This document shows positions 41,067 to 48,926 of a stretch of 64,000 nucleotides of DNA, piece by piece. Positions within the stretch are counted from its first letter, which is position 1. Each line of letters begins with the position of its first letter. The position numbers and the translations under genes were made by a program. The notes under the pieces are model-generated. The model saw only the letters and a program-made list of their open reading frames with translations. It ran no database searches and was not told where the DNA came from. The stretch spans positions 806,001 through 870,000 of the forward strand of contig CAVVZJ010000001.1 of NCBI GenBank assembly GCA_963752755.1. The letters are read 5' to 3'. The stretch is from CAVVZJ01 sp963752755. Its GTDB lineage: Bacteria > Planctomycetota > Planctomycetia > Isosphaerales > Isosphaeraceae.

Positions 41067-41157
41067 CCGGAAGCCGTAGGTCCGACTTCAGTCGGGCCGG
41101 ATATTCCTGGCTTTCCTGGACTTCCGGCCCGACTGAAGTCGGACCTACGGCTTCCGG
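41067..41157. repeat. Perfect 34-bp palindrome with 23-base loop
   Basis: Arms 41067-41100 and 41124-41157 pair over 34 bp without mismatch and contain TCCGACTTCAGTCGG, itself palindromic. It lies about 180 bases upstream of the HAD gene. Too long for a simple terminator; likely a mobile palindromic repeat. Confidence 0.8.
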
Positions 41158-41334
41158 TATCGGCCAACGCTCGGGCGAAAGGGCCAACGGCGTAACGCCT
41201 AAGACACTCTCCAGGCCCGTCGAAGAAGACCGTGATGCGGGATCGCGACCGTCGACCCCGCTGGCGGCGGTTCCCCGATTCGCTATCATGATCCTCTTTG
41301 ACGGCCCACTCTCTCCTCGCCCCGATCCCCACCC

Positions 41335-42032
41335 ATGATCCGCGCGGTCATCTTCGACTTCAACGGCGTCCTGGTCGATGACGAGCAGGTCCACTTCGAA
41401 CTCTTCCGCGACGTGCTCGCCGAGGAAGGGATCACCCTGACCGAGAGGCAGTACCACAAGGTCTATCTCGGCTACGACGACCGCCGTTGCTTCGAGGAAG
41501 CCCTCAAGGACGCCGGCCGCGCGGCCGGTCACCCGGATCGACGACCTCGTCGCCCGCAAGGCCGAGCGTTACGTCGGTCGTGCCGAGCTAGGGCTCCACT
41601 ACTTCCCCGGCGCCGCCGATTGCGTGGCCGCCCTCGCCGACCGCTGGCCGGTCGCGATCAACTCCGGGGCCTTGATGCCCGAGATCGAGTACAGCCCTTC
41701 GCAAGATGGGCGTCCGCCGCCGCGTCTCGGCGATCATCTCCGCCGAGGTCGCCACCCGCTGCAAGCCCGACCCCGAGGGCTACCTCCTCGCACTCGACGC
41801 CCTCCGCGCCGCCCACGGCGACGACCTGGAGGCCGGTCATTGCCTGGTCTTCGAGGACAGCCTCGCCGGCATCCAGTCAGCCAAGTCCGCCGGCATGTGG
41901 GCCGTCGGCGTACCCAACACCTACACCAACCCCGAACTCCGCTCCGCCGGCGCCGACGCCGTCGTCCCGACCCTCGAAGGGCTCGTCGCCGAGACGATCC
42001 TCCGTCTCTTCACGCCGGAGGTCTCCCCATGA
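41335..42032 (+). CDS. HAD-superfamily hydrolase (phosphoglucomutase/phosphatase-like), two frameshifts
   Basis: 231 residues after removing two inserted bases (near 41533 and 41696). Nucleophile motif I: FDFNGVLVDDEQ, where the usual second Asp of DxD is Asn (DFN); motif II: AINSGALM; motif III: Lys in CKPDPEGYLLALD; motif IV: FEDSLAGIQSAKSAGM. It resembles beta-phosphoglucomutase-like phosphatases. The second aspartate of motif I is normally the general acid/base, so its Asn needs checking for sequence error or loss of activity. Its stop overlaps the next start (ATGA). Confidence 0.78.
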
Positions 42033-42464
42033 CCATCGGCCCCGTCCCCGGATCGATCCCGGTCTCCCGAGCCGAACGGCGGCCCCTCAGGTCTGCTCTT
42101 GAGCCGCGACCTGATCTTCACCTCCAAGATCACCGGCACGGCCCGCTCCCTCGGCTGCCAGGTGATGACCGCCGGCAACACGCCGCTCGCCTCGACGATG
42201 ATCGAGCAATGGCGCCCCCGCGTCGTCTTCATCGATCTGGCGGCCGGCGACCTCGTCGCCCCCGCCGCCCTCCTCGCCTACCGCCGCCTCGCCCCGCCGG
42301 AGACCGCCTTCGTCGCCTTCGGCTCCCACGTCGATACCGCCTCCCTCGCCGCCGCGGCCGCCGCCGGCTGCGACCCCGTCCTGCCCCGGAGCCGGTTCGT
42401 CAACGAGCTGCCCGACCTGATCCGTCGCTACCTCGGCACGCCGCCCGAGGGTGGCCCGCCTTGA
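42029..42464 (+). CDS. Receiver-like (pseudo-receiver) domain protein, one frameshift
   Basis: 144 residues after deletion of one base near 42077. It starts within the HAD stop (ATGA overlap), so it is probably translationally coupled. DLIFTSKITGTARSLGCQVM, RPRVVFIDLAAGDLVAPAAL, FVAFGSHVDTASLAAAAAAG and CDPVLPRSRFVNELPDLI follow the alternating pattern of a CheY-like alpha/beta fold, with Asp in VVFIDL at the phospho-acceptor position but without the acidic N-terminal pair. It may be a stand-alone receiver relative of unknown role. The last 45 bases of the gene are repeated 164 bp downstream. Confidence 0.55.
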
Positions 42465-42627
42465 CACCGGTCGGAGCGATGGCCCGCGATCTTCCTCTGC
42501 AGGGTGCGTCAAGTCTTCGACGACGCACCGAATGGCCAATGAAGAGGTGCGTCGTCGAAGACTTGACGCACCCTACACAGTCGATCCGTCGCTACCTCGG
42601 CACGCCGCCCGAGGGTGGCCCGCCTTG
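42419..42627. repeat. 45-bp direct repeat flanking a long palindrome
   Basis: The last 45 bases of the pseudo-receiver gene (42419-42463) are exactly repeated at 42583-42627. Between them lies a palindrome with 28-bp arms (42501-42528 and 42547-42574, 18-base loop) carrying GTCTTCGACGAC. It is a duplication of the gene end together with a mobile palindrome, or an insertion footprint. Confidence 0.85.
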
Positions 42628-42793
42628 TCGAAGCGAGGGCTCCCTACCGGCATGTCGCGGCTGGAAGCCGTGCGGCCGTCCCGACCCTCTCAAGATTCCC
42701 GAAAAGGGTGATAATCCCGGCCTCGGAAACGGAAGATAAGGTCAAGCGATCACGGTCGCGGTCCGCGCCGAGGCTGGGCCCGAACGCCCTCGG

Positions 42794-43014
42794 TTCTTTG
42801 ACAATGCGAACGAAGTGACAACCGAGGGCGCGCCGCGACGGTGCGCCCCCGAGCGCCGAACGAACTTCAAAATAGGCAAGCAAGGATCCGATTTCCCTAA
42901 CGCTACAAGGAGTTACGTCGAGCGTTTTGAGATCGTTGGGAGCGTCCCCCCGGCGTCCCGGCCGTGTCGCTAAGGCGTCGCTGGAACGTCCCCAGGTCGT
43001 CCCCGGTGCGTCCG
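42794..43014 (+). repeat. Intergenic element with 11-bp phased CGTC array (copy 3)
   Basis: TTCTTTGACA at 42794, core CGCCGAACGAACTTCAAAAT at 42854, AAGGAGTTACGTCG near 42907, then seven exact 11-bp units (42938-43014) with GT at 42944, 42955, 42966, 42977, 42988, 42999, 43010; an eighth unit is off by one base. Core-to-array distance 84 bp. Confidence 0.88.
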
Positions 43015-43103
43015 ACCCAGTCGCCCGGAAGACGCTCCGCTGAGGTCCGTGGCTCCAGCCGCCTGAACTTCGGCCGATGCCGCGGACGCCCTCAGGCACC
43101 CAA

Positions 43104-43253
43104 AGCCGAACGAACTTCAAAATAGGCAAGCAAGACTCGGATCGTCTCGCTGTAACAAGGAGTTACGTCGGGCGCTCCGAAATCCCTGGGAGCGTCTCCC
43201 CGGCATCCCCGACGCGTCGCGAAGGCGTCTTCGTCGCGTCCCGGAGTCGTCGC
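43104..43253 (+). repeat. Intergenic element with 11-bp phased CGTC array (copy 4)
   Basis: Tandem neighbour of copy 3, offset 250 bp. Core at 43104 (AGCCGAACGAACTTCAAAAT), AAGGAGTTACGTCG near 43157, then six 11-bp units (43188-43253) with CGT or CAT at 43193, 43204, 43215, 43226, 43237 and 43248 (G/A position one base later). Core-to-array distance 84 bp. The TTTGACA box is absent upstream. Confidence 0.85.
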
Positions 43254-43286
43254 CGGGGGCCAACCGGGCACTTCCGGATCATCCGC

Positions 43287-45139
43287 TCAACGACGTGCCC
43301 AGCGTTCCGAAGATTGCGAACTCATGCGGTCGGAGCCGGGTGAACCGCCGGTCGGCCTCGCCTCTGGGGCGCCGTACTCCGCGACCTCGGAGCGGAACGC
43401 GGGCAGCTCGGACGCCAGGTCGTCGGGGAGGGAGCGGTCCTCGGCGCTGAGGTTGAAGAAGATCCGGAGCGGGGGCGTGGGGTTGGGCTCGACGCCACCG
43501 CGAACGACTTCGAGGACATCGCCCGGTTCGACGACGCGGCTGCGGCCGTGGCGGAAGTCGCGAAGGGTGGGCGACTCGCGGCGGAGGCGGAGCAGGTCGC
43601 GGTAGAGGCGCCGGAGGCCGGAGCGGGTCGGGTCGTCCTCCCAGGACCAGCTCAGGACGGCCAGGTCGCGGGTCGAGGCGGCGACCGGGTCGGGCGGCTC
43701 CTCGGTCCGGCCGAAGTAGGCGAACTCGGCGGCGCGGCCCTTGCGGACGCCCTCGATCAGCTCGGGGCTTTCGAAGTCGCAGAAGTAGGGGAACGGGTTC
43801 GTCTCGCCGTACTCCTCGCCCTGGAAGAGCAGGGGCAGGCGGTTCGCCAGCAGCGAGGACCCCGGCCGCGAGGCGGGCGGCCGACGGCGGCAGAATCGCC
43901 GCGTGGCGGTTGCCGGCGTTGCCGTTGGCGATCTGGTCGTGGTTCTGCGTGAAGGCGACGAAGCGATCGCCGGGGAACTCGGTCGCGGGGGCGCCGTGGC
44001 GACGATCGCGGAAGGGGCTGTAGACGCCGTTGTTGACGAAGACATCTTCATAAACCTTCGCCAGCGCCTCGGGACCCGGCGAGAAGTCGGCGAAGTAGCC
44101 GGTGGCATCGCCAGTCAGGGCGACGTGAGCGGCGTGGTGGAAGTCGTCGTTCCAGTGGCCGTCGTGGTCGAAGCCGGCGAGGTCGCGGGGGTTGAGGAAG
44201 CGCTGGGCGTTGTTCAGGTCGGTCTCGGCGAAGACGAACGCCTGGCGGCCGAGCTTCTCGGCCTCGCGGTGGGCGACCTCGGCGATCTCGGCGAGGATGT
44301 TGGTGGGGGACTTGTCGTAGATCTGGTCGGCCGCGTCGAGCCGGAGGCCGTCGAACCGGTAGTCGCGGACCCACATGCGGACGTTGTCGAGGACCATCGC
44401 GCGGGCGGGGTCGCAGTGGTTGCCGTCGTAGTTGATGGCCGGGCCCCAGTCGGTCCGGTAGCGCTCGTTGAAGTAGTGGCCGAAGGCGGGGAAGTAGTTG
44501 CCGTCGGGGCCGAAGTGGTTGTAAACCACGTCGAGGAAGACGGCCATCCCCTTGCGGTGGCACGCCTGGATGAGTCGCTGGAGCCCCTCGGGACCGCCGT
44601 AGCTGTGCTGCGGGGCGAACGGGTGGACGCCGTCGTATCCCCAGCCTCGCACGCCGGGAAACTGGCTGACGGGCATCAGCTCGACGGCCGTGATGCCCAG
44701 GTCGAGCAAGCGCGTCGATCCGGGGAATGACGGCGTCAAACGTGCCCTCGGGCGTGAAGGTGCCGACGTGAAGCTCGTAGAAGACAAGGCCTTGGCGGTC
44801 ATTGATCCCCGGCCAGCCACCCTCATCCCAGGTGAAGCGATCGGTGAAGAAGACGGCCGAGGGACGGTGGGCGCCGTCGGCCTGCCAACGGGAGAGCGGA
44901 TCGGGCAAGGGGGGGGCGTGGTCAAGCGAGTAGGCGTAGCGACGACCCGGTTCCGGACATTCTGTGACGGCGGTGAAGTAGCCCCGCGGCTCGGCCTCCA
45001 TCGGGACATGCCGCGGCTTCTCGTCCGGGTCGAGCACCAGCTCGACGTGGCTCGCCTTCGGTGCCCAGACACGCCAGCGGGCACGGCCGTCGTCGAGTGG
45101 AATCACGCCGACGGGCGGGAGCAGGGGATCATCGATCAC
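43287..45139 (-). CDS. treZ: Malto-oligosyltrehalose trehalohydrolase (two frameshifts)
   Basis: 616 residues after removal of two inserted bases (near 43862 and 44705). It starts at a GTG at 45139, with GGAGG nine bases upstream. N-terminal CBM48-like domain (RARWRVWAPKASHVELVLDP), then GH13 barrel: AVFLDVVYNHFGPDGNYF (region I), DGLRLDAADQI with the nucleophile Asp, FVFAETDLNN with the acid/base Glu, and FTQNHDQIAN (region IV). GWGYDGVHPFAPQHSYGGPE is typical of TreZ. It releases trehalose from maltooligosyl-trehalose; treY is not in the window. Trehalose protects against osmotic stress. Confidence 0.88.
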
Positions 45140-45536
45140 TGAGGCATTCCTCCATCGCCCCTGTGTTATACCGGACTGCCTGGATCTCGGGTCTTCAGTC
45201 GGGTGGGCTCCGCCCACCGATCCCGCGATGGGGCCAGGAGAGCGGTGGGCAGAGCCCACCCCACAAAGGATCCTGATCCACGCCATTCCGTGTTATTCAT
45301 GGAGGACCGCACATTGCGCAGACTCAAATCGAGCAGTCCAATGAATACGGGTCACTCTCGACCTTGTGCAACTTCGCTGCCGAGATCGATCGTCTTCAGG
45401 CTTTCTGGCGAAGGACTCGAAACCTTCCGAGATCGTTCTCGCATCCCGAAGGCGCCCATTGATTGCCTGGAGGTTTTGATCCAGAATCTTTCATCGAAAT
45501 TGTGCATGATCTTGTTGCGAGAGGAGGGTCGTCTCC
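45140..45536. other. Intergenic region with palindrome
   Basis: About 400 bases between the divergent treZ and SLATT genes. It contains one palindrome (45201-45261). The SLATT ribosome site GGAGG lies near its end. No other gene seen. Confidence 0.55.
45201..45261. repeat. Palindromic repeat
   Basis: 19-bp arms (45201-45219 and 45243-45261) with one mismatch, built on GGGTGGGCTC/GAGCCCACCC. Located between divergent genes, so it is unlikely to be a terminator. Confidence 0.65.
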
Positions 45537-46067
45537 GTGGCAAAGCGCGATTGGGAGAGTCCGCAGTCCTTACTCCAGGATTGGCACAAGCGGGTCCGGG
45601 ATGCGCAACATGCTCACAACGAGGCGGCGAAGCGGTTCGAGGCGTACCATCGCTGGCTCGGCATCCCGGTCGTCGTGTTCTCGACGATCGTCGGCGGCAC
45701 AGTCTTCGCCCTGATGCAGAAGGAAGCCGAGACGATGCTCAAGGTTCTCCTGAGCATGATCAGTATCATCGCGGCGGTCCTGTCCGGGATCCAGACGTTC
45801 CTCGGCTACAGCGACCAGGCCGCGACCCATCAGGATCGCGCGGCCCGGTACGGCGCCTTGCGGCGCAGGATCGAGCAATACTTGACTGTCCCCGACACGC
45901 TAAACGCCAACCCCGACCTGATCCTCGATTCGATCCGTCGGAAGCTCGGCCGGCTGAGCCTGATGGGACCGACCGTGCCGCCCGATATCTGGAAGGCGAC
46001 CATGGAGGGCTCCCGCCGACTCGACCAGAAGTCCGGGGAGCCGCGACCGCCCATCGCGGCGAGTTGA
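45537..46067 (+). CDS. SLATT-type two-TM protein
   Basis: 176 residues. It starts at a GTG (45537) with GGAGG about ten bases upstream. The layout matches the SLATT 2TM family: an N-terminal helix (WHKRVRDAQHAHNEAAKRFE), TM1 (LGIPVVVFSTIVGGTVFALM), TM2 (LLSMISIIAAVLSGIQTFLG), then a C-terminal helix (DRAARYGALRRRIEQYLTV). SLATT proteins are predicted membrane-permeabilising effectors associated with nucleotide-signalling immune systems (Burroughs and colleagues' SMODS/SLOG work). No nucleotidyltransferase gene is in view, so an immune role is inference. Convergent with the small protein and DUF3990-like genes. Confidence 0.75.
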   Translation: MAKRDWESPQSLLQDWHKRVRDAQHAHNEAAKRFEAYHRWLGIPVVVFSTIVGGTVFALMQKEAETMLKVLLSMISIIAAVLSGIQTFLGYSDQAATHQDRAARYGALRRRIEQYLTVPDTLNANPDLILDSIRRKLGRLSLMGPTVPPDIWKATMEGSRRLDQKSGEPRPPIAAS

Positions 46068-46084
46068 GGCCCCGTGCCGTTCGA

Positions 46085-46291
46085 CTAGCCGAGGAAGCCT
46101 CCGTTGATGATCGTCCGGGCGATATCGCGGGGCTCCCAGTGGTAGATCGCTTCCTCGGCGCCATGCGAGCCCATCTTCTCCCGGAAGCGACCGATCGCCT
46201 CGCGGCCCTGCGCCGGCGAGACCTTTTTTTGACTCTCCAACTCGCGGATGACCGAGTCCCAGAAGTCTTCCACCAGGTGTCCGGGCAACAT
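46085..46291 (-). CDS. Small partner protein of the DUF3990-like gene (possible antitoxin)
   Basis: 68 residues: MLPGHLVEDFWDSVIRELES, then VSPAQGREAIGRFREKMG and YHWEPRDIARTIINGGFLG. Small, helical, lacking a signal. Length and the C-terminal Tyr...Asp-Ile...Gly pattern recall the DUF3791 proteins that accompany DUF3990 in other bacteria; this resemblance is from memory and weak. It lies 23 bases downstream of the DUF3990-like gene on the same strand, consistent with a two-gene operon. Confidence 0.6.
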   Translation of the reverse strand: MLPGHLVEDFWDSVIRELESQKKVSPAQGREAIGRFREKMGSHGAEEAIYHWEPRDIARTIINGGFLG

Positions 46292-46314
46292 CGGCTGACC
46301 TCCTCAACGAGGGC

Positions 46315-46926
46315 TCACGGGACCGGGACGATGGCGAAGTCGTCATGGTTCCCGCTGTTCCCGCTCTTGATCAAGCCCTGAAGGATATCGACAGCCTTTT
46401 TCGTGTGGAAGCTGATCTGGTCGGCATCCACCATCGCCACGCGCTGTTGCCAGAAGGCCGCGACCGGACCGATCACCATGTCATACCAGCCGTCCGGCCG
46501 GGCGGATGCATCCGGATGATTATGATGATGATGCCCAGGGGCAGGAGGAGACTGGCGGCAATGCTGGACGAGGCTCCAGAGGTCGAGATTGTCGTAACTG
46601 GGGAGGACGAACGCCAGGAACTCCAACCTGGCTAGCTTGGCCCGGGGCACGCGGAACTTCAAGACCTGAGCGGTAGTACCGCTCCGTTGCCGTGGGGAAA
46701 GGCTGTAGAAACGATACCACGCCCACTGCCTGGCCTGACGCTCCAGGCTCGTCAGGTAGAAGCCGCGGCCGAAGTCGGCATCGCATCGGCTCTTGTTGAG
46801 GTCGATCTTTTTCTGGATCTGGACGGCGTCGCGCGCGGTGCAGCCGTGCCAGAGCGTCACGAATTCGCTCCGCGGTTTCGACCAAGGCGGAGCGGGGTGT
46901 AGGATGGGCGAGACGGCGGTGGCCAT
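46315..46926 (-). CDS. DUF3990-like protein with ADP-ribosyltransferase-type fold pattern
   Basis: 203 residues. The diagnostic run FVTLWHGCTARDAVQIQKKI, then CDADFGRGFYLTSLERQARQ and WAWYRF, follows the DUF3990 pattern HGs...ID...DFGxGFYLT...QAxxWA, a family placed in the ADP-ribosyltransferase clan. His in WHG and Tyr in FYLT would be the first two residues of an H-Y-E triad; I cannot assign the third. A His-rich loop (APGHHHHNHPDASARP) is inserted in the middle. It may be a nucleotide-modifying toxin with the small gene at 46085 as partner; this is inference. Confidence 0.7.
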   Translation of the reverse strand: MATAVSPILHPAPPWSKPRSEFVTLWHGCTARDAVQIQKKIDLNKSRCDADFGRGFYLTSLERQARQWAWYRFYSLSPRQRSGTTAQVLKFRVPRAKLARLEFLAFVLPSYDNLDLWSLVQHCRQSPPAPGHHHHNHPDASARPDGWYDMVIGPVAAFWQQRVAMVDADQISFHTKKAVDILQGLIKSGNSGNHDDFAIVPVP

Positions 46927-46945
46927 TGTTCACGAGACCTCTCGG

Positions 46946-46975
46946 CGGGCCCCCGCCAAGGTGGCAGGGGGCCCG
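46946..46975 (-). terminator. Hairpin terminator of the polyferredoxin operon
   Basis: Stem CGGGCCCCC-GCCA (46946-46958) against 46962-46975, with one bulged base and a short loop. It lies ten bases past the polyferredoxin stop and 20 bases upstream of the DUF3990-like start. Confidence 0.6.
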
Positions 46976-46985
46976 TAGATCCCGA

Positions 46986-48911
46986 TCAGACCGAAACCAT
47001 GTCCTGCGCGTCGTCCTCCACGAGCGAGAGCAGCAGCGAGCGGCTCTTGTCGCGAGTCTCGCCGATGGCGGTGACATAGACGGCGGGGTCGTCCTTCACC
47101 GGGCATTCATGTTCACAAATGCCACAGCCGATGCACTTGGCCGGGTCGATGTAAGGTTGCTTCAGCTCGATGACCTTCCCGTACCGGTCGGTCTTGTGGA
47201 CGATCTTGGTGAAGATCGCCTTGGGGCTGACGGGGCAGACCTCCTCGCAGACGACGCAGGAGGTGTCCATCGCCCAGGGGAGGCAGCGGCCACGGTTGTA
47301 GAAGGCGGTGCCGGTCTTGATCGGACCCTGGGCCTCGAACGGGCCGGCGCCAATCTTCTCGGCGATCGAGATCTCGCGGATGGCGCCGGTGGGACATACC
47401 TGACTGCAAAGGGTGCAGTTCAGCTCGCACCAGCCCATCTTCGAGATCATGATCGGGGTCCAGAGCCCTTCCAGGCCGGTCTCGAACATCGCCGGCTGGA
47501 GGACGTTGGTGGGGCAGACCCGGATGCACTGGTCGCACTTGATGCAGCGTCGGAGGAACTCGTCCTCGGGGACGGAGCCGGGTGGCCGCATGGCGGCGCG
47601 GTCGAAGTTCTTCTTGACCTTGCCAGAAAGGCGGGTCATCGGAAAGAACAGAAGGCCGAAGAGGCCGGTGAGAAGCAGGGTTCGCCGGGTGATGGCCGGG
47701 CCCGTGACCTCGCTGGCCTTGCGGGGCAGGAAGCGGAAGGTCAGGGCATCGTGGGGGCAGTCCTCGATGCAGTTCAGGCAGACGAAGCATTCGCTCTTGC
47801 GGAGGTCCTTGTGCGGGTCCGACGCCCCCTCGCAGCTCTTGAGACAAAGGTCGCAGTCGGTGCAGCGCACTGGGTCGCGATCAATCCGCCAGACGGCGAA
47901 CCGGCTGAAGACCCCGAGCAAGGCCCCCAGTGGGCAGAGCACCCGGCAGAAGAACCGCGGGATGACCCAGTTCGCCAGCAAGAGGCCGACGAAGATCGCG
48001 CCGACGACCCAGGCCCACATGTATTCACGGTTCTCGGTGTAGATCGCCTCGCTCGACTTGTGGACCGTGGGCAGGACGCTGGTCGTCATCGAGCGGACAG
48101 TCAACGCGATCGGGTCCAGCAGGCCGATCTGGAGCGAGGCGTTGTCCTTCGACTTGACCTCCTCGGCCGACCGGGAAAAGCCGGTCCCGACGGCGTTGAA
48201 GGTCTGCGACGGCCCGGCCTGCCAGAGCCCCCATCCGAAGGCCAGGGCCGTCAAGCCGACGGCGATCGCGTAGATCGAAACACTCCGGGTCCCCTTGCCG
48301 ACCCGCGTCGGCACCGAGACGCCGAAGAAGCGGAGCGCCAGGCCGGCGCCGAGGGCCAGCACACTCGCCCAGAAGACGATCGACAGCGGCGTGAAGGCCT
48401 CGCCGAGCGGGAGGATCGGAGCCGGCGGCGTGCCCTCGGCCTTCGCCCGGAGGGCGGCGGCCTGGATGGCGGCCTCCTGGTACGCCTCGCCGATCCGGGC
48501 CGGGGCGTGCCAGAGCGCGGGGATGATCCAGAGGGAGGCGATCGCGAGCATCGCCGCGAGGATGTAGTACTTGATCGAGTAGTACCACCGATAGCGGTTG
48601 ACCTCGATCATCTGCTTGGTGTTGCGGCGGTTGCCGATCCAGCCGAAGAAGTGGTGCAGGATGCCGAACGGGCACATCCAGTTGCACCAGACCCGGCCGA
48701 GCATCATCGTCACCGCGATGACGAGCAAGCCCCAGACGAGGTTGCGGTAGATCGTGTGCGTGGTTAACGCCGTGGTGACGGCGACCAGGGGCGTCGCCTC
48801 CAGGAAGATCGACACCGGCCAACCCTTGAGGAAGCGCAGGTCGGTGATGACGAGGAAGAACAGGAAGAGCCCGAGGAAGAGGACCTCGTAGGCTCGGCGG
48901 ATCTTGACCAT
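46986..48911 (-). CDS. Membrane polyferredoxin (NapH/NosR-like) with multiple 4Fe-4S motifs
   Basis: 641 residues, at least five TM helices in the N-terminal half (for example VLFLGLFLFFLVITDLRFL). Two NapH-type WCxxxCP/FCRxxCP elements (VWCNWMCPFGILHHF; FFCRVLCPLGALLGVF) are followed by 4Fe-4S motifs CTDCDLCLKSC, CFVCLNCIEDCP, CIKCDQCIRVCP, CTLCSQVCP, CVVCEEVCP and CIGCGICEHECP. It is predicted to move electrons between a membrane donor and soluble partners. The last-transcribed gene of a minus-strand cluster with DUF362 and DUF6599 proteins; the exact substrate is unknown. Confidence 0.85.
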   Translation of the reverse strand: MVKIRRAYEVLFLGLFLFFLVITDLRFLKGWPVSIFLEATPLVAVTTALTTHTIYRNLVWGLLVIAVTMMLGRVWCNWMCPFGILHHFFGWIGNRRNTKQMIEVNRYRWYYSIKYYILAAMLAIASLWIIPALWHAPARIGEAYQEAAIQAAALRAKAEGTPPAPILPLGEAFTPLSIVFWASVLALGAGLALRFFGVSVPTRVGKGTRSVSIYAIAVGLTALAFGWGLWQAGPSQTFNAVGTGFSRSAEEVKSKDNASLQIGLLDPIALTVRSMTTSVLPTVHKSSEAIYTENREYMWAWVVGAIFVGLLLANWVIPRFFCRVLCPLGALLGVFSRFAVWRIDRDPVRCTDCDLCLKSCEGASDPHKDLRKSECFVCLNCIEDCPHDALTFRFLPRKASEVTGPAITRRTLLLTGLFGLLFFPMTRLSGKVKKNFDRAAMRPPGSVPEDEFLRRCIKCDQCIRVCPTNVLQPAMFETGLEGLWTPIMISKMGWCELNCTLCSQVCPTGAIREISIAEKIGAGPFEAQGPIKTGTAFYNRGRCLPWAMDTSCVVCEEVCPVSPKAIFTKIVHKTDRYGKVIELKQPYIDPAKCIGCGICEHECPVKDDPAVYVTAIGETRDKSRSLLLSLVEDDAQDMVSV

Positions 48912-48926
48912 CGATACCTCCGGCCT

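Larger units (their letters stand above)
40819..41334. other. Repeat-rich intergenic region
   Basis: About 515 bases. A half-copy of the GTCTTCGACGAC palindrome family lies near 40841-40873, followed by a T-rich run at about 40892-40900 and two long palindromes (40944-40989 and 41067-41157). No gene seen. Confidence 0.6.
42465..43286. other. Repeat-dense intergenic region
   Basis: About 820 bases between converging genes. It holds the direct repeat/palindrome unit and two tandem copies of the 11-bp phased element. No gene; a minus-strand frame across it is broken by the repeats. Confidence 0.7.

Noticed and set aside
42854..43253. The two tandem repeat copies as a CRISPR array
   Set aside because: Unit length of 250 bp, only two tandem copies, no constant short repeat with spacers, and no cas genes nearby.
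45537..46067. The SLATT gene as part of a complete CBASS operon
   Set aside because: No SMODS/CD-NTase or SLOG gene is within the window on either side; only the 2TM protein is present.
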